IMG/VR virus record: IMGVR_UViG_3300007513_000001
Coordinates: 62,001-126,000 of that record
Length of the DNA stretch: 64,000 nucleotides
Direction: 5' to 3' (one strand)
Source: a virus
Shown here: positions 51,667 through 61,900 of the stretch, one piece after another
How positions within the stretch are numbered: position 1 is the first letter of the stretch
How the letters are laid out: each line of letters begins with the position of its first letter
Notes under the pieces: generated by a model
What the model was told of the DNA's origin: nothing
The model's input: only the letters and a program-made list of their open reading frames with translations
The model's database searches: none
Translations under genes and position numbers: made by a program

Positions 51667-52410
51667 GTGGAAAAAAAGAAAAAAGTCAGAAAGAAAAGAG
51701 TAATAAGAAGAAGAAAAAAGGGTTCTACTACGAAACTTTATTTTGATGAAAATACCCAGAAAGCTATTTGCGAATTTCAGCAAACAGAATCTGCTGATGA
51801 CCGCGGCGTAATCTATAAAGACAGAATCTCTCCCGCATTTAATAAATTGGCCGAAAATTTAATTCTTATCTACGGATTTGCCAAAAAGGGTGAGAATTTT
51901 GGAGTTCTAAAAAATGATTGTGTGACTTTTATGTATGAAACTCTTTATAAGTTTGATAACTCTAGAGGCACAAAAGCTTTTTCATATTTTAATGTAGTTG
52001 CAAAAAACTGGTTGATATTAAATTCTAGAAGAAGAAAGAAGATTACTGGATCCCATGTCAGCATCGAAGACGTTACTAGCTTAAGCGCAAATGATAAAAT
52101 AGCTATAGCGAGTTCTCAAGTAGCGCCATCTCCAGATGACTTAATGATAGACCAGGAATTTAAAGCTGAGATAATGATAATACTTTATCAAATTCAAGAT
52201 AAGGTAGATGGAAAAAATGAAATTGCGTGTATAAGTGCAATTATTAAAATTTTCGAAATGGTAGATCAGCTAGACTTCTTAAACAAAAGAGCTATCTTTG
52301 TATACGTAAGAGATATATCTGGGTTAAATTCCAAACAGCTTTCTGCTTCAATGTCTTCAATTCGAAAGTTGTATAGAGAGATTAAACAAGAAGATCCATT
52401 TTTTATGTAG
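51667..52410 (+). CDS. Late-transcription sigma factor, T4 gp55-like
   Basis: 247 residues with a basic N-terminus. The segment GTKAFSYFNVVAKNWLILNS near residue 100, followed by RRRKK, matches sigma-70 region 2 as found in gp55 of T4-like phages (FxYFxxxxxxxL). C-terminal helical segment DISGLNSKQLSASMSSIRKL might correspond to a region-4-like or sliding-clamp-contacting part. It would direct host RNA polymerase to phage late promoters. GTG start, GGAG upstream. The call is by motif and context; gp55s are very divergent. Confidence 0.75.
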   Translation: MEKKKKVRKKRVIRRRKKGSTTKLYFDENTQKAICEFQQTESADDRGVIYKDRISPAFNKLAENLILIYGFAKKGENFGVLKNDCVTFMYETLYKFDNSRGTKAFSYFNVVAKNWLILNSRRRKKITGSHVSIEDVTSLSANDKIAIASSQVAPSPDDLMIDQEFKAEIMIILYQIQDKVDGKNEIACISAIIKIFEMVDQLDFLNKRAIFVYVRDISGLNSKQLSASMSSIRKLYREIKQEDPFFM

Positions 52411-52418
52411 GTAAGCAA

Positions 52419-52784
52419 ATGTCAGAAGAGCAAAAAGACATTCTTAAGAGAATTCAAGAAAAAGAGAAAAAAATAAAAGAATTTGGAGATTTATTAGATT
52501 CTCTTACGAGCACAGAAGACAAGAAAAAGCTTTTGTGGAAAGAGATCTATGAAAACGCAGTTACAGATAGAGAAAATGCTTATATACTTTTTCATGAAGT
52601 ATATTCAATAATGACCCAAACTGCCGCAGAGCATATTGCTGTGGGTCCTATAATGAACAAATATCTAGAGAGGATGAATAAAGCTAACGACCAATTACTT
52701 AAATTAGCAGAGTTAATATCTAAAGCTGAAGAACAAAATTCTAAAATAGATCCAGATGATATTTTTAACAAAATAAGTGGATAA
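52419..52784 (+). CDS. Hypothetical helical protein
   Basis: 121-residue, mostly helical acidic/basic protein with a coiled-coil-like N-terminus (KRIQEKEKKIKEFGDLLDSL) and a C-terminal helix pair (KYLERMNKANDQLLKLAELI). It lies between the late sigma factor and the baseplate hub gene. Similar small proteins occur in marine T4-like phages next to gp55 or structural genes, but I cannot name it. A gp33-like or terminase-related role is only a guess. Confidence 0.6.
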   Translation: MSEEQKDILKRIQEKEKKIKEFGDLLDSLTSTEDKKKLLWKEIYENAVTDRENAYILFHEVYSIMTQTAAEHIAVGPIMNKYLERMNKANDQLLKLAELISKAEEQNSKIDPDDIFNKISG

Positions 52785-52795
52785 GAGAAAAAAAT

Positions 52796-54502
52796 ATGGG
52801 TAGTCAAGATTCCAGAACAAGAATGATGGGTCGACAAACAGTCGAATCAGCAACACCACCGCCTCCGGCGCCGGCAAGAATTTTATTTAAAGCAGTTGTA
52901 AAAGACTGTATTCAAGATTTAGCTCTTTGGGAATACCAGGCAGATAGAAGAGAAAATGCAAAATATTTCGTTTCAAATGCTCAATATGTAGACTCGGCTC
53001 CAAGAAACGCCTTGATTGTCCAGCCTATATCTGATGGAAAAAAAGGCAGCCCTCAATTGATAGCTTATCCATTTTTTCCACCGCACATCTGTATGCCAGT
53101 TAAGCCCGGCGAAACTGTTTGGTTAATGGGCGAAAAAGCTGGAGACTTAGGTACTTTGCCGTATTGGATATCAAGATGCCCAGAGAAAGCTGAAGTAGAC
53201 GATCTCAATTTTACTCATGGAGATCGCAAGCTCTATACGACGACCACGCTTAGCACTAGCGCACAATTAGAATCAGCTCAAGCAACTAGACCAATAATTT
53301 TACCAAAATTTCAAAATGGAGACGGTACGAGATCTGGAGTTTCAATAAGTTCATTTGGTTTAGAAAATAGTAATGAAGCTTATTCTTTAATTAAAGAAAT
53401 TTCTTTTTGGTATCCTTATGTAAAAATGGAGCCAGTTCCAAGATTAAGTAAGAGGCCTCAAGATCTTGTGGTGCAGGGTTCTAATAACACTGCTATTATT
53501 TTAGGAGAAGACAGAGGATGGACTTGGCAAGATCGTCCAGATTCAAATATGCCAAGAGATGTTAGAAACACTTTGGGTACTATAACGCCATCTGAAGATG
53601 CTGGGGGAACAAGAAGCTTTAATGGAACTATTGACATTGTTGCTGGTCGTGGCAGATTTTTACCGACAAACCCAACTTTAACTGGATCTCTTGGTGATGC
53701 ACCAGAAGCTACTGCGCCTAGAACTATAGAAAATTACCACGACACCACACGCCCAGACTTAGTCCCAGCGACAATAGAGACTGATAAAAATCCGCAAATA
53801 AACAACGAAACCGTTCCCCCGTATGAGGGAGACCCTGATTTTAAATATGATTCAGCCCGAGTGTATGTTTCAATGGCTACAGATGGAGATAAAAATTTTG
53901 GAATAGATACTGGAAACGAAAATCTAGCAACACCATTCGGGGAAGAGTTCACTGATAGAGAGGGAGAACCATTCGTTATAATGTGCTCTGATAACGTTAG
54001 ATTGGTTGCTAGAAAAGACGAAGAAAAAGAAATCAATGGTTCTATTAGAATAGTGAAGCAGGGTGATTTAGCTGGCGATCATGCTTCTATTTGCTTACAG
54101 CCAGATGGGACTATTCAAATTTCGGGCAGTAGAATTTATTTGGGCCGAGTTCCTGATAATGAGCATCGAGCAGGAGCTGGAGAAACTAATGTGCTGCAAG
54201 TCGCCCAAGATGGCGGCCGCGGCGGCGGTCCAGATGGAACTAAATCTGGCTCTGGAAGATTGGATTATATGACCGAAAAAGGCTCTAATCCAGTAGTTCG
54301 ATATCAACAACTAGAAAATCTTTTAAATGCAATATGTGATACAATGCAGAATGCTGGCTCGTCGCTAATGGGTAACAAAACACCGGGCTTCGGCCGCGAA
54401 TGTACTCAGGTGAGCAATGGGGGCGACTGTCTTGTTACTGGAGCTGCATCTGTAAGAGCGATGATCACCGGTCTTGCATCAGAAAGAGTTTTCACTGAAT
54501 AA
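52796..54502 (+). CDS. Baseplate hub/spike protein, T4 gp5-like
   Basis: 568 residues. The first ~130 match the gp5 OB-fold region of T4-like phages: KAVVKDCIQDLALWEYQADR, SAPRNALIVQPI, YPFFPPHICMPVKPGETVWL and YWISRCP are family-typical. No lysozyme domain is apparent. The C-terminal ~150 residues are glycine/aspartate-rich, as in a beta-helical spike stalk, with SICLQPDGTIQISGSRIYLG. It would form the membrane-puncturing hub. It opens the baseplate operon. Confidence 0.85.
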   Translation: MGSQDSRTRMMGRQTVESATPPPPAPARILFKAVVKDCIQDLALWEYQADRRENAKYFVSNAQYVDSAPRNALIVQPISDGKKGSPQLIAYPFFPPHICMPVKPGETVWLMGEKAGDLGTLPYWISRCPEKAEVDDLNFTHGDRKLYTTTTLSTSAQLESAQATRPIILPKFQNGDGTRSGVSISSFGLENSNEAYSLIKEISFWYPYVKMEPVPRLSKRPQDLVVQGSNNTAIILGEDRGWTWQDRPDSNMPRDVRNTLGTITPSEDAGGTRSFNGTIDIVAGRGRFLPTNPTLTGSLGDAPEATAPRTIENYHDTTRPDLVPATIETDKNPQINNETVPPYEGDPDFKYDSARVYVSMATDGDKNFGIDTGNENLATPFGEEFTDREGEPFVIMCSDNVRLVARKDEEKEINGSIRIVKQGDLAGDHASICLQPDGTIQISGSRIYLGRVPDNEHRAGAGETNVLQVAQDGGRGGGPDGTKSGSGRLDYMTEKGSNPVVRYQQLENLLNAICDTMQNAGSSLMGNKTPGFGRECTQVSNGGDCLVTGAASVRAMITGLASERVFTE

Positions 54503-54534
54503 CAAACTAACACAACACCAACAAGGATAACAAA

Positions 54535-55035
54535 ATGTCAGACGATTTATTAGGCGTAGTAAAAGAAACGGCGCAAGAAGTAACTCAACTCCCTGGAGAA
54601 GTTGGAAATCTCGTAGGTGAAGGGATCGGCGATTTTACGGGCTGGAACGATAGATACGAATCGGGAGTACCACCAGGGGTTCAGAATAGATGGAGAATAT
54701 CTGAAAGGAGAGCAATCAACGCCGGAATGGCGGCCAAAGTCCGGCCGGGTGGCACAAATGCTGGGCTACAAGCAATGGTTTTGGGTTTTTCAATTCAATT
54801 AACTAATGCTTTCAAAGCAGCAGCAGATACTTCAGACGGCGCAGATTACGCAGCCAATTGTAAAGATTTAGGTGAGGCTATTGCGGAGGCTACTATGAAT
54901 TTTGTTCTCAACGCCCAATTAAATGGCCCCGTTAAGTCAGCGGGCACTGGTTTTTCTTTTGGCTCTCCATTTTTTCACATGGTTGTTCTACCGTTTGGAG
55001 ACGCAGAACTTACACCGTTGTGTCACTTATCTTAA
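54535..55035 (+). CDS. Small virion/baseplate-associated protein
   Basis: 166 residues, Ala/Gly-rich with an N-terminal helix (VKETAQEVTQLPGEVGNLVG) and a C-terminal segment ending FFHMVVLPFGDAELTPLCHL. It lies between the hub and gp25-like genes, so it is probably a baseplate or tail-tip component, possibly a spike-associated or chaperone protein. AAGGA precedes the ATG. No family recognised. Confidence 0.65.
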   Translation: MSDDLLGVVKETAQEVTQLPGEVGNLVGEGIGDFTGWNDRYESGVPPGVQNRWRISERRAINAGMAAKVRPGGTNAGLQAMVLGFSIQLTNAFKAAADTSDGADYAANCKDLGEAIAEATMNFVLNAQLNGPVKSAGTGFSFGSPFFHMVVLPFGDAELTPLCHLS

Positions 55036-55099
55036 ATTAATATCAGATAAAATTATGTTGAGGAATATTTAATACAGCGGCAAAAAGTAGGGTCTGAAA

Positions 55100-55591
55100 A
55101 TGTCTAACTCAAGAACATATAAATTTAAGTCTGTTGGTGAGACTATCGAGGAATACGGACAGACTCGTCGTACGGACATCAAAAGACGTCCACCGATTGG
55201 AATTAAGACTCCTGTAGCGCTTGATTATGATTTCGGAAATCTTTTCGAGATGCACCATGACAAGGCGTCTTTAATAAAAGATAATTTTAAAAATTTAATT
55301 CTTACTAATCACGGTGAAAGAATTGGAATGTATGATTTTGGTGCTAATTTGCAAGAGCTTGTAATGGAGCTAGGTTCGGAAAGCACAGACACCGAAGCAA
55401 TGTTGAGAATCACTAAAGCAACAAAAAAATATATGCCGTTTATAACTTTACATAATTTTGAAACTTTTTCTACTCCAAGAGATGGCACCACGGGTGGCAC
55501 TGCACCGAATGGAATAAGAATAACTTACTCGGCTCCAGTTGCTGGAATTAACCAGCAAGCAATGGAAGTCATTTTATATATGGGAGGATAA
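55100..55591 (+). CDS. Baseplate wedge protein, T4 gp25-like
   Basis: 163 residues of the GPW/gp25 family. The core GNLFEMHHDKASLIKDNFKN, then LILTNHGERIGMYDFGANLQ ELV, gives the conserved NLxxxGEr.. and FGxxL motif, and ITKATKKYMPFITLHNFETF the C-terminal strand. gp25 sits in the inner wedge and helps start sheath assembly. The gene precedes gp6-like, as in T4-like phages. Confidence 0.9.
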   Translation: MSNSRTYKFKSVGETIEEYGQTRRTDIKRRPPIGIKTPVALDYDFGNLFEMHHDKASLIKDNFKNLILTNHGERIGMYDFGANLQELVMELGSESTDTEAMLRITKATKKYMPFITLHNFETFSTPRDGTTGGTAPNGIRITYSAPVAGINQQAMEVILYMGG

Positions 55592-55593
55592 TT

Positions 55594-57441
55594 TTGTCAG
55601 TCGACTCTTCAAAAATAGTAGCCAAAACATCACAAAAATCTTATCTTGCAAAAGATTTCGTTGCTTTCAGACGAGATTTGATAAAGTATGCCAAAACTTT
55701 CTTTCCTGATAAGATTCAAGATTTTTCAGAAGCAAGCCTCGGAGGCCTTTTAGTCGAAATGGCTGCTTACGTTGGCGATACAATGTCGTTTTATTTAGAT
55801 TATCAGTTTAACGAGCTAAATCCGATTACTGCTATTGAGCCTTCTAATATCATAATGCATGCAAAAAATGCGGGGGTTCCAATCGCAGGCGCAGCACCCT
55901 CAGTTTGCACGCTAACGTTTTACATATCTGCCCCAGCTGAAATTTCTGATTCTGGCGATTATACGCCTGTAATATCCGCTCTTCCCATGATTAAAAAAGA
56001 AACTCAATTAAAATCTAATTCTGGAATCGTTTTTACTTTAGTAGAAGATTGTGATTTTGCAGAAACTGATGATTATGGAAATTTAATAGCGACGTATACT
56101 ACTTCAGAAGTAGACGACTCTAATAATCCGACAAGTTTTATCCTTACTAAAGAAGCAACAATTATATCTGGGAAAATTATAACTCAATCTTTTAAAATAC
56201 CCAACGTTCTTAAACCATTTAGAAAAATTACTTTATCTAATCAAGATGTAAGTCAAATTATTAGAGTAAAAGATTCAGAAAGAAACTTATATTATAAAGT
56301 AGAATCCTTAGCAGAAGATACCGTTTTTAAAGCAGTCCAAAATTTAGATGATGAAAAAAATCTTGTAACTTCTAATTTAGAAGTCATACCAGCACCGTAT
56401 CGATACGTAACTAACACCGATTTCAGAACTAGGATTACAACTATTCAGTTTGGCTCTGGAGACGCGAGCGCGCCAGATGACGACATTATTCCAGACCTTA
56501 GTGTTTTAGCTCTCCCACTTTACGGCACAACAACAATGCCTCGATTTTCTATAGATCCGAATGCTTTATTAAGAACCTCCACACTTGGAATAGCGCCAGT
56601 TAACACTTCAATTGAGGTCATGTATCGATATGGTGGAGGGTCCACTCACAACGTATCTGCAGAGTCTATTAGAACTATCAAATCTTTAGAGATTATGTTT
56701 CCAGAAAATCCGAGCTCTTCAGTTCAGGATTCTGTAATTCAATCTTTGGATGTTAAAAACTTAGTTCCCGCTTCCGGTGGAGCGCCTCCATTATCTATTG
56801 AAGGGCTCAAAGCTTTAATTCAATCAGCTAGAAACCAACAAGCTAGAATTGTTACGCAGCAAGATTTATTAGCTAGACTCTACACTCTTCCAAATACTTT
56901 TGGGAGAATTTTTAGAGCAGGAATTCACCATAACCCCGATAATCCACTGTCGTCTAATCTTTACATTATAGCTAGAGACGCTAATTTAAATTTAGTAATT
57001 GCTCCCGACGCTCTAAAAATAAATATTTCAAAATATCTCAACGAGTTCCGATTAGTTTCTGATGCGGTAGATATTTTAGATGCCACTGTTATAAATTATG
57101 GAGTTAATTTTTCTGTTGTTTGCTCACCAGATGCAAATAAAAGTACGGTTATCCAAAATGTGATAAATGCTATAAAAGAAGTTTCTGATATAAAATATTT
57201 TCAGATAGACCAGCCAATTGTAGAGAGCGATGTAATTAATGCGATTATTAATACAGACGGAGTTTTATCTTTAGTAGATTTAGAATTCATCAACTATTCA
57301 GGTACAGTGGGGGCTAATTCATACAGCGACTACGAGCATGATTTAGAAGAAAACAAGCATAAAGGCCTTTTCATCGGGCCAGAAGGCTGCATATTCGAAA
57401 TGAAGTATCCTGATTCTGTAATAATAGGAACGGCGCAATAG
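55594..57441 (+). CDS. Baseplate wedge protein, T4 gp6-like
   Basis: 615 residues. FRRDLIKYAKTFFPDKIQDF, GGLLVEMAAYVGDTMSFYLD and NIIMHAKNAGVPIAGAAPSV are hallmarks of gp6/J-type baseplate proteins. gp6 forms the dodecameric ring of the baseplate. Start is TTG 55594, served by GGAGG at 55582-55586. It follows gp25-like with a 2-nt gap. Confidence 0.9.
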   Translation: MSVDSSKIVAKTSQKSYLAKDFVAFRRDLIKYAKTFFPDKIQDFSEASLGGLLVEMAAYVGDTMSFYLDYQFNELNPITAIEPSNIIMHAKNAGVPIAGAAPSVCTLTFYISAPAEISDSGDYTPVISALPMIKKETQLKSNSGIVFTLVEDCDFAETDDYGNLIATYTTSEVDDSNNPTSFILTKEATIISGKIITQSFKIPNVLKPFRKITLSNQDVSQIIRVKDSERNLYYKVESLAEDTVFKAVQNLDDEKNLVTSNLEVIPAPYRYVTNTDFRTRITTIQFGSGDASAPDDDIIPDLSVLALPLYGTTTMPRFSIDPNALLRTSTLGIAPVNTSIEVMYRYGGGSTHNVSAESIRTIKSLEIMFPENPSSSVQDSVIQSLDVKNLVPASGGAPPLSIEGLKALIQSARNQQARIVTQQDLLARLYTLPNTFGRIFRAGIHHNPDNPLSSNLYIIARDANLNLVIAPDALKINISKYLNEFRLVSDAVDILDATVINYGVNFSVVCSPDANKSTVIQNVINAIKEVSDIKYFQIDQPIVESDVINAIINTDGVLSLVDLEFINYSGTVGANSYSDYEHDLEENKHKGLFIGPEGCIFEMKYPDSVIIGTAQ

Positions 57442-57448
57442 GAATAAA

Positions 57449-58984
57449 ATGTATTTAATTTTGACAGCTAGCAAAAGCACTTATATTACTAATAAAATAA
57501 TAGACAATAAGTTTAGAGCTACTGATGCGAATGTTGGAAGAGCCGGAACCTTAGACCTTTTTAAGCTATACAACGAGTCTTCTCTTTCTGGATCAAATTA
57601 CCCTATTGAGCTTTCTAGAATTCTTTTAAAGTTTAATTTCGACACCATTCAAAGCTTGACAGCTTCTAAATTAGACGTAAATTCTAATACATTTAGGGCT
57701 AGACTTAGACTGTTCGACGTTTACGCTGGACAAGGGGTGCCAAAAAACTTTAAAGCGATAGTGTATCCACTTTCAAAATCTTTCGACGAGGGTGTCGGAA
57801 GAGATGTAGCAGCATTTCAAGACATAGATGTTGCTAATTGGATAACCGCCTCTTATTCTAATAGCTCAGCCAATGTTTGGGAAGTTACGGGCGCTAACCA
57901 CGGTGGCCTACTTGGATCTACTGATATAGACTATATTTCTTCTGGGTCTTTGGGCTCTGGAGTAGTAGACCTTGGAAAAGTTCAGCTTTTCAAAAAAGGC
58001 AGCGAAGATTTAGATATTGATATTACTACTATAGTTTCTGGTGTATTGAGCGATCAAATACCGAATATGGGGCTCAGGATTTCTTTTAGTGGCTCTCAAG
58101 AAACGGATACGAAAACTAGATTTGTTAAGAGGTTTGGATCAAGACACGTGTCAGATCCATTTAAAGCTCCACAGCTTCATATTAGCTATGATGACAGTAT
58201 TATCGACCACCACGAAGACTTTATTTTTGACGTGAGTGGATCTATATTTTTAAATAATTTTCACCGGGGAACTCCTGCTAATATCTTATCTGGAACTGCT
58301 GCTTCCGAGCTTTCTGGCAATAACTGCATAATGCTTAGGTTAGAAAAACAAGATCTAGCTCTTTATTTTACCGGATCTCAACATACAGATGGCACTTCTA
58401 GCACTGGAGCTAAGGGTTTATATTCTGCTTCTTTCGCTGTTTCTTTAAACGAAGCTACAAAAGTTAACACTACTCAAAGATTATTAGACCTCGCGTACAA
58501 GAGCGGCTCTGTTGAATTTGACGAATATTGGACATCGATAGACGGAACAGTTGGGTATTATACAGGCAGCTTAGAAGTAAAGCTACCCTATAGAACATCT
58601 TACAATTATGCTCCAGCTGATTTATTTTTCCACTTTACCAATATGGAAAAATCTTATAACTCTTTAGATGTAGCTAAGCTCAATATTTTTATAAGAAATT
58701 TTGAAATAAAAGATAAAGCTAGTAAACTTCCGTATTCTAGAAAGAGTATAATTTTATCGCAAGTTTATTATAGGATAAGAAATCAGAGTACTGGTAAAAC
58801 AGTTATTCCTTTTGATTCATCTACCGGAGGCACTAAACTTTCTTCTAATAGCGGAGGATTAAGTTTTGAGCTCCGTTGTGAATCGCTCCCACGCGGCCAT
58901 GTATACGTAATAGATTTGTTAGTAAAAGACTTTGATCAAAATAGAATATATGAAGCAGCGAGCCCAAGCTTTAAGGTGAACTAA
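57449..58984 (+). CDS. Baseplate/tail structural protein (DNRLRE-like fold)
   Basis: 511-residue beta-rich protein (S/T/G/N rich), with a segment resembling the DNRLRE carbohydrate-binding style (residues ~55-240, including VDLGKVQLFKKGSEDLDIDI). It lies between gp6-like and the large wedge protein, where T4-like phages encode the peripheral wedge proteins. Named homologue unknown. AGGA precedes the ATG and its stop overlaps the next start (TAATG). Confidence 0.75.
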   Translation: MYLILTASKSTYITNKIIDNKFRATDANVGRAGTLDLFKLYNESSLSGSNYPIELSRILLKFNFDTIQSLTASKLDVNSNTFRARLRLFDVYAGQGVPKNFKAIVYPLSKSFDEGVGRDVAAFQDIDVANWITASYSNSSANVWEVTGANHGGLLGSTDIDYISSGSLGSGVVDLGKVQLFKKGSEDLDIDITTIVSGVLSDQIPNMGLRISFSGSQETDTKTRFVKRFGSRHVSDPFKAPQLHISYDDSIIDHHEDFIFDVSGSIFLNNFHRGTPANILSGTAASELSGNNCIMLRLEKQDLALYFTGSQHTDGTSSTGAKGLYSASFAVSLNEATKVNTTQRLLDLAYKSGSVEFDEYWTSIDGTVGYYTGSLEVKLPYRTSYNYAPADLFFHFTNMEKSYNSLDVAKLNIFIRNFEIKDKASKLPYSRKSIILSQVYYRIRNQSTGKTVIPFDSSTGGTKLSSNSGGLSFELRCESLPRGHVYVIDLLVKDFDQNRIYEAASPSFKVN

Positions 58985-61900
58985 TGGCAAAACGCCCCAC
59001 AAGCTTTTTCACTAGGGGAGGTCTTTTTTCTCCTCGGCTTGTAACAAAAATAACAGAAGAAGATCCAACAGTTCTAAAGAAAGACACTGGGGATTTATCT
59101 GGGTCTTTAATTGGCGGAGATTCATTTGAGTTTGATGCTCCTGGCGCACCTTTAAAAAGCACGCAACAAATACCTTTAGATTGGTCTGATTTTGTTAATC
59201 ACACATTTTTTAATTCAGCCGAGTCAAAAGTAAACGTTACTTTTGATACAGTTATTAACTACTTTCCATTCGATGGAAAACAGGGCGACATTGATCTTTT
59301 TATGGAAAATCTCACGGGATTTGAAAAATGGGTATTTGATAAATGGCCAAAGCATCTGGGGTGGCTTTTCTTTTCGGGGTCTGATGACGGACCCCCAACA
59401 GAGGGAAGCTACATCAGAATAAAAGATACCGCGGGTATTCTTTATCCTTCGCTTTCTACGAGAAGAGACGCCGCAACTGTTTTAGACCCCGGAACAAAAA
59501 GCTTTTCAATAGAGTTTTATATTCATGTTCCGAATGAAGCCAATGGCAGGCAAGTTGTATTTCAAAAAATAAATGATCCCAATGGGGTGGCCTCGGTCGG
59601 TGGATACACTATCGGCTTATCGCCTAGCGCCCATTTAAAGAATACACAGCTGAAGTTCGGAATATCAAGCGGATCAACATCTCAAACAGTTACTGCACGC
59701 ATCCCTCGGGGTGGGTGGAGACACATCGCGTGTGTTTATGATAGAAATACGACTGACATACCACAGATGAGAATATATCTTTCTGGTAATTTAGTAGCTT
59801 CATCTTCAAACTCCGCAGCGATGGGATCTTTTGCGGGCGGCGCTAGCGATCTATTGATTGGTTCTGGGTCTAAGCATCTCTCGATCGGCTTTTGGCCAAA
59901 CCAAACTTTTTCTGGTTCCTTAGACGAAGTAAAAATATTCCAAGGGCTAAGAACTCAAAAACAGATTAAGACCGAAATGAGCGCTAGCGTACAGCCATCG
60001 CCGCAGCTAAAGGCTTATTTTAAGTTTAATGAAGCTACTGGTTCTTATCCAAACAACAATATAGTCCTCGATGCGTCAGGAAATTCTCTTCATTCTAGAA
60101 TAGAAAATTTTGATTATACGCTTCGGGACTTACGTGATCTAACTCGGCCTGTATTATACGAATACGAGTCAAAAAACCCAGTTTTATTCCCGGCACAACC
60201 CGATGTCGTAGCTCTTAATGTTGACTTATTATATTCTGCAAGTTTATATGATGCTAATAACCCAAACTTAATCACTAAGTTAATACCAGCACATTATTTA
60301 TTAGAAGCTTCAACAACAGAAGGCTACGATGACGAATATGCTGGTAGAGGCGACGCATATTCTTATACGAAAGATTTTCCAGGTGGCGGCAAGATGGGAT
60401 CACCGCAAATTATTGCATCTTTACTTTTTACTTGGGCAAAATTTTTCGATGAAATAAAAGTTTATATAGATCAATTTGGTGACTTGCTTAAAATGGATTA
60501 CGATAGCGAAGGCACAATTTCAGATCAAATGTTGCTGTTTTTTGCTAACCATTATGGGTTCGATCTTCCTACTAATTTTGCCAATGCTAATATAGCTCAG
60601 TTTCACTTTGGTAAAAATCTTAATTATGAGCCATCTCTTTCTCAAAAAACACTGAGAAGAATTCAGGATGAAATATGGCGTAGGATGCTCACAAACCTCA
60701 ATCACGTTATTAGATCCAAGGGGACAATGCATGGTATAAAAGCCTTGATGCGTGCTTCTGGCATAAATCCAGAAAGTAATTTTAGATTTAGGGAGTTCGG
60801 AGGATCTAAGACTGTAACTACCGCTGACTCTAGAAGAAAATTAACGCAAGTCTCAAAGATGCTCAGTTTAACTGGATCTTTTTCTTCTATTAAATCTCCA
60901 TTTTTGAGCGGTTCGAGAAATACTGTTGGCTGGCCAACTCCGCAAGGGACGTTCATGAAAACAGCCGCAGATATTAAAACTTATGGAATCCACGGAGTTT
61001 CTAACGCTAGAAGTGATGGATTGTTTACTACTGCGTCTTGGACTTATGAAGGAATATATTCATTTTCTAACTTAAATAGATCTACAACACCGCCCACTCA
61101 AAGCTTGATGAGAATGTATACAACCGGAGCTCATGTCTCTACTGCAAACGAGGGCTGTATCATGAATTTAGTGGCTTGTGGTACTGGATCTGGTCTTTAT
61201 GAATCAGGGTCAATAAATTTATTTGTTCGCTCAGGAAGAAATGCAGATTCTCCATTACTTCACTTATACGTTCACGGAGTTAATTTATTTGATGGAAACA
61301 AGTGGCATGTTTCAGCAGGAAGAGATATAGGAACTTCTACTGGTTCATATACTTCCGCTTCTTATTTTGTTAGGGCTGGTAGACAGAGTGGCGGAACGAT
61401 AGAAGAATATCATTACACATCTTCATATTGGAAAGCTGATGCGCCAATCCATGATGTTTTTAGCACATACTCAGAAGATTATAATTCTTCTGGATGTTTT
61501 TTCGTAGTTGGCTCTTCTTCTTTTAGCAATACTTCTGGCGATAGATTTCTAAATTCAACTTCAAAAGTTGGTAACAATCTAGCAAGAACTTCAGTTACTG
61601 CTGGTGAAACGGCAAGAATAAGGTTTTGGACTAAAGCTTTGACGCACAACGAAACAAAAGAGCACTTAAGAAACTTTAAGTCTTTGGGCGTCGAAAATCC
61701 ATTAGTAAATTTCAACTTTGATACAGTGGTTTCGGGTGCATTTGAAAGGTTAAGAATAGATGCGGGCATCGATCAAATAGTTACGAGATCAGGACCGACT
61801 GGAGAAATTGCTATTTTTGATTTTAGCCAAAACAAGATGCACCTCTCAGGAACACAGTTTGAGCCTTCTGTTAGAGTGATTCATCCGAGATATTTTCAAT

